A DNA stretch of 64,000 nucleotides, taken from positions 87,993 to 151,992 of the forward strand of contig DIZL01000014.1 of the NCBI GenBank assembly GCA_002429385.1, in the 5' to 3' direction. The stretch is from Prolixibacteraceae bacterium UBA6029. GTDB taxonomy: Bacteria > Bacteroidota > Bacteroidia > Bacteroidales > Prolixibacteraceae. A model generated the notes under the pieces. It saw only the letters and a list, made by a program, of their open reading frames with translations, had not been told where the DNA came from and did no database searches. The position numbers and the translations under genes are program-made. Positions 59,405-64,000 of this stretch are shown in pieces (position 1 is the stretch's first letter; each line of letters starts with the position of its first letter).

Positions 59405-61615
59405 CTAGCGTCTTCTTCCCTTTTTTTTATACCCTGTAACCGAAAAATTCGGTTCTTCTTTCCCTTTCTTTTCCTGAAGGAGGCCCAGGTCGAGTTGTTT
59501 CTTTTCCAGGTTCGTCCGTGTAATTTCTACTTTGACCACATCGCCCAGCTGAAATACACGGTGCGAATGTCGGCCTTCCAGACAGTAATTCTTCTCATCG
59601 AAAATATAGAAATCATCATCGATGGTACTGATCGGAATCATTCCCTCGCATTTGTTTTCAAGTTCAACATAAAGGCCCCAGCCGGTAACTCCTGAAATAA
59701 CCCCTGAAAATTCCTGACCGATTTTATCCTGCATAAACTCAACCTGCTTGTACTTGATGGATGACCGTTCTGCATTGGCCGCCTTGTTCTCCATGTTGGA
59801 CGAGTGTTTGCACATATCCTCCCATTTAGTGGCGCTTACTGAACTCCCGCCTTCGAGGTAGCGCTCCAGCAGACGGTGAACCATCACGTCGGGATATCGC
59901 CTGATGGGAGAGGTAAAATGTGTGTAATATTCGAACGAAAGACCGTAATGACCGATATTGCGGGTCGAATACACCGCCTTGGCCATAGTACGTATGGCGA
60001 GTGTTTCAATGACATTCTGCTCATTTTTTCCCTTGACATTGTTCATCAGTTGATTCATCGACTTGGTAATCTGCCCCGGTGTTCCGAGTAATAAACCATA
60101 ACCGAATTTATGAATGAAGTGATTGAAGTTAACCAGTTTCTCAGGATCCGGTTTGTCGTGGATCCTGTAAACGAAGGTTTTGGCTGTCTTATGGTCTTCA
60201 GGATTGCCAATAAATTCGGCTACGCGTTTGTTGGCCAGAAGCATGAATTCCTCCACCAGCTGGTTACTTTCTTTGGCTTCCTTGAAGTAGACCGAAAGTG
60301 GCTTACCCTCTTCATCAAGATTAAACTTCACCTCGACGCGTTCAAATGCCAGCGAACCCTTCTTGAAGCGGGTTGCGCGAAGCTTAACGGCCAGGTCCTG
60401 CAAACAGAGAACCTCTTCTTTCAGTTCGCCTTCGCCGGTTTCAATGATGATCTGTGCATCTTCATACGCAAATCGTTTGTCGGAATGGATTACTGTACGG
60501 CCAAACCATTGACTCTGTATCTGAGCCTCATCGTTGAGTTGAAAGATGGCCGAGTAACACAGTTTATCTTCATTCGGGCGCAGTGAACAGACCCCGTTCG
60601 AGAGTTTTTCGGGAAGCATAGGCACTACCCGATCTACCAGATAGACCGAAGTGCCGCGTTCATAGGCTTCCTCGTCAAGAATAGAACCTGGAGTTACATA
60701 ATAGGAAACATCGGCAATGTGAACGCCAACTTCCCAGAATCCGTTCTCGAGCTTGCGCACCGACAAGGCATCATCGAAATCCTTTGCATCGGCAGGGTCA
60801 ATGGTGAAAGTTGTTACGCCGCGCATGTCGCGCCGGCGAAGGATCTCATCCTGTGGAATCTGATCGGGTATCTTTTCAGCAGCCTTCAGCACACTCTCAG
60901 GAAACCGTATCGGCAAATCATATTCAGCTAATATGGCATGCATCTCGGCGTTGTTGTTGCCCACATCGCCCAATACTTCAATGACCTCGCCAAAGGGGTT
61001 TTTTGCCTTCGCAGGCCATTCCGTAATTTTGGCAATCACCTTCTGCCCGTCTTTAGCGCCGTTCAGCTTCTCGTTGGGGATAAACAAATCGAATGCTACT
61101 TTTCCTGAAGGAACAAAGAAGGCGAAATTCTGCGATTTCGAGATCGTCCCGACAAAGGTCGATTTGGCCCGTTCCACAATTTCGGACACTTCCCCTTCGG
61201 GTTGCTGATTCTTGCGAAGGGCATACAGGTGTACTTTCACCACATCGCCTTCCATGGCGTGGTTCAGGTTCCTGGCCGACACCAGAACAGGCTTTTCTAC
61301 CTCTGCCGAAACAATAAATGCAAAACCCTGGGGCTGAATTTCAACCTTGCCGGTGATGCTTCCGCTGCGCGATTTCAGCTTGTATTTTCCGCGCTGAACA
61401 CTATGAAGATTATCGCTTTCGGTCAGCTCCTCCAGGACCACGAACACCAGTTTGGTAATTTCAGGATCCCTGATCTTCAGTTGTTCTGCTATTTGTTTGT
61501 AATTGTAGGTGCGTTCTGGATTATCGTAAAAAAAATTCAGTATTGCATTTTTAAGCTTGGGCTTGTTGAATGACTCAACCAGTTTGGCCATTTTATCTTT
61601 TTTCTTCTTTGCCAT
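59405..61615 (-). CDS. rnr: Ribonuclease R
   Basis: 736 residues, a processive 3'-5' exoribonuclease that degrades structured RNA. Order: winged-helix-like N-terminus (about 20-80), two cold-shock domains (about 80-240), RNB catalytic domain with TIDPADAKDFDDALS (about 275), FTSPIRRYPDVMVHRLL near 585, and a C-terminal S1 domain (about 645-715) followed by a basic tail KKKGRRR. All catalytic aspartates of the RNB motif are present. Confidence 0.97.
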   Translation of the reverse strand: MAKKKKDKMAKLVESFNKPKLKNAILNFFYDNPERTYNYKQIAEQLKIRDPEITKLVFVVLEELTESDNLHSVQRGKYKLKSRSGSITGKVEIQPQGFAFIVSAEVEKPVLVSARNLNHAMEGDVVKVHLYALRKNQQPEGEVSEIVERAKSTFVGTISKSQNFAFFVPSGKVAFDLFIPNEKLNGAKDGQKVIAKITEWPAKAKNPFGEVIEVLGDVGNNNAEMHAILAEYDLPIRFPESVLKAAEKIPDQIPQDEILRRRDMRGVTTFTIDPADAKDFDDALSVRKLENGFWEVGVHIADVSYYVTPGSILDEEAYERGTSVYLVDRVVPMLPEKLSNGVCSLRPNEDKLCYSAIFQLNDEAQIQSQWFGRTVIHSDKRFAYEDAQIIIETGEGELKEEVLCLQDLAVKLRATRFKKGSLAFERVEVKFNLDEEGKPLSVYFKEAKESNQLVEEFMLLANKRVAEFIGNPEDHKTAKTFVYRIHDKPDPEKLVNFNHFIHKFGYGLLLGTPGQITKSMNQLMNNVKGKNEQNVIETLAIRTMAKAVYSTRNIGHYGLSFEYYTHFTSPIRRYPDVMVHRLLERYLEGGSSVSATKWEDMCKHSSNMENKAANAERSSIKYKQVEFMQDKIGQEFSGVISGVTGWGLYVELENKCEGMIPISTIDDDFYIFDEKNYCLEGRHSHRVFQLGDVVKVEITRTNLEKKQLDLGLLQEKKGKEEPNFSVTGYKKKGRRR

Positions 61616-62416
61616 TATTCATGATATTTAAAAAACAATGTAAGGTAGGGAATATTTTCGGAATCAGAAATTAAACAGCTCATCTATCTCCTTTGTTTGA
61701 TGCAGAATTAACCTGATGAGCCTTGATTGATTGTCTTGAACAGGTTTACTTGATTTATTGATTTACACGATTATCAAATCTCTTTAATCTTTTTAATCCT
61801 AGCCATCCGGTCGGGTATCGGTCAGGGTTAACCTCTCACCTTGTGTGTACCTTGTGTGTACATTGAGTGTACCTTGTGTGTACCTTGTGTGTACATAAAC
61901 ACATAAGGTACACCTATACTACTCTTATTGTACACATAAGGTACACTCAAATAGGCACTCTGATACTGTGCGTATACGACGGGAACCCTTCTTAATGTTT
62001 CACAGAATGCGAAAAAGAAGGAGTTTTGATAAGATGGAGAGGAAACGGTTTGGGATAGTGGTTGCCCTGTTATTGAAGAGTTCTGGATGGTTGTTGGGTT
62101 GTTAAACAGGCATGGATGGGGGAGGGTTACATACCGGTATTAAAACGAACACCCGCATTGCGCCAAAGACTGCAAATAATAGGATTCGTCCGCACAACAA
62201 TTTAGTACCCATTAATTTTAACGAATAAAAAACATAAAAAAACGATAAATAGCTTTGATATATAAAGATAACTGGTTACTTTTAAAACCTTGAAAAATAG
62301 AACAAAGAAAAATGTAATAGGAGAGTTGAAAGCAATCAAGGTTTCAGGAAAGTACTATAAACTTTTCGCTATTCACTAGTTAACGGTCATTGTATGGCGA
62401 CATTATAAACAAGAAT
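61616..62416. other. Gene-free stretch before the AT-rich patch
   Basis: 801 bp without a credible gene. It contains copy B of the 11-bp-unit element; from about 62200 onward the base composition shifts clearly towards AT. Nothing else is seen. Confidence 0.6.
61816..61952 (+). repeat. Ten-unit 11-bp palindromic element, copy B
   Basis: Flank 61816-61838, five forward units 61839-61893, centre CATA 61894-61897, five inverted units 61898-61952. The unit order is the same as in copy A, with the CATTGAGTGTA variant third. The second and fourth inverted units have drifted less than the middle ones. Non-coding. Confidence 0.85.
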
Positions 62417-62998
62417 ATGATAGACACATTTAAACAAAACATTACAGTTGACAAGTTCTTCTATGACGGGAGTAAATTTGAAATTCAAAGACAGTCTGAC
62501 TATATTTCCTATCCCGAATTTCTAAAATACTTCAGTGACTTAAAAATTATAACTCGACACAACCTTATCATAGGTATTAATTTCATCTATGGTTGGATGC
62601 CTACAATTTTCGACTTTCGCTCAGACAAATTTGATGAAGCTCTCAATATCTTAAACGAAGCGAAAAAAGGAAATAAGCCGACAATAGACGGACTTTTTTT
62701 GCTAAAAGGGCTTTTAAACAACTCTTTAGTTGGGACAACCAAACTTTTGCACTTTATCAACCCCGACAATTTTGCCATTTGGGACAGTAGAGTTTATCGT
62801 TACTTGACAGGAAAAGAACCTCACGACAATAGAATTGGAAACTGCAATGCATATTTGGACTACTTAGATTTTTGTGAATATTTGACTAAACAAAAGGAGT
62901 TTAAATCGTTGCAAGAAAGAATGGAAAAGCAAATTGGTTATTCAATGACACCATTTAGAATTGCTGAATTAGTAATGTATTCAAACGGAGCAAAATAG
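62417..62998 (+). CDS. Hypothetical protein in the AT-rich patch
   Basis: 193 residues from the ATG at 62417; the frame is open from a TTG at 62390. No signal peptide or membrane part. LLHFINPDNFAIWDSRVYRYLTG (about 115-137) is the most motif-like segment and resembles a phrase I associate with orphan accessory genes, but I cannot name a family. Codon use and flanks are AT-rich compared with the rest of the window, suggesting acquisition. It is followed by a hairpin region (62999-63100). Confidence 0.6.
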   Translation: MIDTFKQNITVDKFFYDGSKFEIQRQSDYISYPEFLKYFSDLKIITRHNLIIGINFIYGWMPTIFDFRSDKFDEALNILNEAKKGNKPTIDGLFLLKGLLNNSLVGTTKLLHFINPDNFAIWDSRVYRYLTGKEPHDNRIGNCNAYLDYLDFCEYLTKQKEFKSLQERMEKQIGYSMTPFRIAELVMYSNGAK

Positions 62999-63215
62999 CA
63001 ATTCAATTTATAGACTAAAAAACGTGACGAAAAACGAACCGCTAACAGCAAAATACCCGTAAGGCGGGTTTCTGTGCTTCATTAAGAAGAAATTAGTAAA
63101 TTAAAGTGCAGTACTTCTCAGGAAGTATTTCGGTTAAATTCCTTTATGCTTGTATTTGTGATATATTATGGACAATTTAAAGCAGTGGACGACTAACCAT
63201 TAAGTTATATGATTT

Positions 63216-63674
63216 ATGAAAAGAGTTGAAAGGATTTTAATTGTTGTTGTGTTGTTCTTCATTTTCTCTTGTGACAAAGAGAATTTCAATGGTTCAATGA
63301 GACTTTCTGAATTTTACACCTATACTAATTGTGGTTATACTCCATGTACAGGGACACTTAATCATGATGGTGAGACAGTAGTTATTACCGCATTTATTTC
63401 AGCAGAAAATAATTTCCCAACTGAAAATAGATTTCACGTTTATGAAACTTCAAGCGAAGTAGGTCCCAGATTAGAAATTCATACTATAAGCGATGGGCCG
63501 AAAATATTTGACGCAATATCCAAACATCTTTCAAGCTTATCAAATCCAGATAAAGAATATGTAAAAGTATACATTCGCGGGAAAGTAATTGGTATTCCTT
63601 TGCCTACAAATGGTTCTTGCCTTATGGGAGCATTTATTGAGATGGATGATGATAGTGATATTCAATTTGAATAA
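63216..63674 (+). CDS. Small lipoprotein
   Basis: 152 residues with a short signal peptide and lipobox IFSC (Cys19). The mature part has three further cysteines early or mid-chain (CGYTPC) and a Cys near the C-terminus (GSC), and beta-type segments (VKVYIRGKVIGIPL, SCLMGAFIEM). No family is recognised. It lies in the AT-rich patch 217 bp after the preceding orphan gene. Confidence 0.65.
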   Translation: MKRVERILIVVVLFFIFSCDKENFNGSMRLSEFYTYTNCGYTPCTGTLNHDGETVVITAFISAENNFPTENRFHVYETSSEVGPRLEIHTISDGPKIFDAISKHLSSLSNPDKEYVKVYIRGKVIGIPLPTNGSCLMGAFIEMDDDSDIQFE

Positions 63675-63882
63675 GGAATCTGCACATTATAAATAGGACT
63701 TTACGTGGCAAGAAGTGTCCGGCAAGAAGTCTCGGTTGCACTATTCATCGGCCTTTTGGAGGACATTCCTGTTGCAGCTTCCCAATTCTTCCAGGAATTT
63801 ATCACTGAGTTGAGTGATTTTTTCTGATTGGCTGAATTAGTGAAGAAAGCTATAAAGTTCTAAAAATATCAGAACTATTTCT

Positions 63883-63890
63883 TAACTTTG
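63883..63890 (+). promoter_or_regulatory. -7 box before the gene at the right edge
   Basis: TAACTTTG matches TAnnTTTG and lies 28 bp before the TTG at 63918. It supports a gene starting there. Confidence 0.45.
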
Positions 63891-63917
63891 ACGTAAGATT
63901 AACTAAAAGATCAACAT

Positions 63918-64000
63918 TTGAGAATTACCAATAAACACATATTAGGTAAACTAATTCGGAAGAATCGGGGTAATTCGAAACTGATTATTCCGGACCAATG
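63918..64000 (+). CDS. Start of a gene cut by the right edge
   Basis: From TTG at 63918 a frame stays open to the edge for 27 codons (RITNKHILGKLIRKNRGN...). A promoter-like box precedes it. The basic opening would suit a small toxin or DNA-binding protein, but this is too little to classify. Confidence 0.35.
   Translation, partial: MRITNKHILGKLIRKNRGNSKLIIPDQ

Noticed and set aside
62999..63215. Integron attC site after the orphan gene
   Set aside because: The CCGCTAAC and CGACTAAC words do not match the paired R-box consensus, and no integrase is visible; kept only as a weak cassette-like idea.

Overview
The window reads as chromosome of a Bacteroidota bacterium, probably Bacteroidales/Marinilabiliales. 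The evidence is: families largely confined to that phylum (DUF4270, DUF4296, DUF2723/GT117, DUF6427, a GldL-like small membrane protein); the gene order rplM-rpsI-rpsB-tsf; many SPII lipoproteins; and promoter-like TAnnTTTG elements in front of several genes. It is mostly ordinary core genome with tight operons. The intergenic spaces are unusually rich in repeats and hairpins, and the right end is a visibly AT-richer accessory patch. No tRNA, rRNA, CRISPR array or transposase gene was seen.

Left third (1-26.8 kb). A five-gene minus-strand run encodes an YghZ-like aldo-keto reductase, a FolM/PTR1-type pteridine reductase, a FolX-type epimerase/aldolase, FolK and a secreted lipoprotein hydrolase cut by the window edge. 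Then come a PPDK/PEP-synthase regulatory kinase (plus strand) and a minus-strand run of a degenerate GT5 N-domain protein, a DUF4270 lipoprotein and GlmS. On the plus strand follow panC-panD, rfaE2, radA, DUF4296, an amidohydrolase remnant without its catalytic barrel, a radical SAM protein, a POT transporter and an outer-membrane protein. After mpg (minus) come another outer-membrane protein, a 166-bp MITE-like element, three surface-polysaccharide genes (O-antigen ligase-like and two GT2) and the translation operon rplM-rpsI-rpsB-tsf with a clear terminator.

Middle (27-50.4 kb). DUF2723, polysaccharide deacetylase, purD and DUF6427 form a plus-strand run. On the minus strand a PRC/MgtE_N/CBS protein, an Nramp-fold transporter with Mg-type (NRMT-like) binding-site substitutions, and an OprB-like porin appear to form a metal-uptake unit; two genes of this unit have leader hairpins that hide the Shine-Dalgarno sequence. 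Next is a five-gene MacAB/TolC-like efflux operon with two different FtsX-type permeases. A structured intergenic zone (interleaved inverted repeats plus a 120-bp palindrome) separates it from a nickel-pincer cofactor operon: a NikR-like regulator lacking all four nickel ligands, larE, larC, larB and a nickel transporter, with no larA in the window. A DUF134/NifX-like pair behind twin dyads and a RelE/ParE toxin-antitoxin pair follow.

Right third (50.7-64 kb). It holds a tandem adenylate kinase with a decayed second P-loop, OsmC, riboflavin synthase, envelope proteins (coiled-coil, DUF3108, Ig-like lipoprotein, OmpA lipoprotein), TetR and RNase R, then the AT-rich patch with two orphan genes and a cut gene at the edge.

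The strongest candidates for something undescribed are: (1) a 114-bp element built of ten 11-bp units (five forward, a 4-bp centre, five inverted), present twice 49 kb apart with a related 23-bp upstream flank; (2) polypurine tracts that begin at or just after the stop codon on the coding strand of at least six genes, forming foldback elements between convergent genes; (3) the ligand-less NikR with a repeated 26-bp site in front of nikR and larE; and (4) the barrel-less amidohydrolase kept in its operon position.
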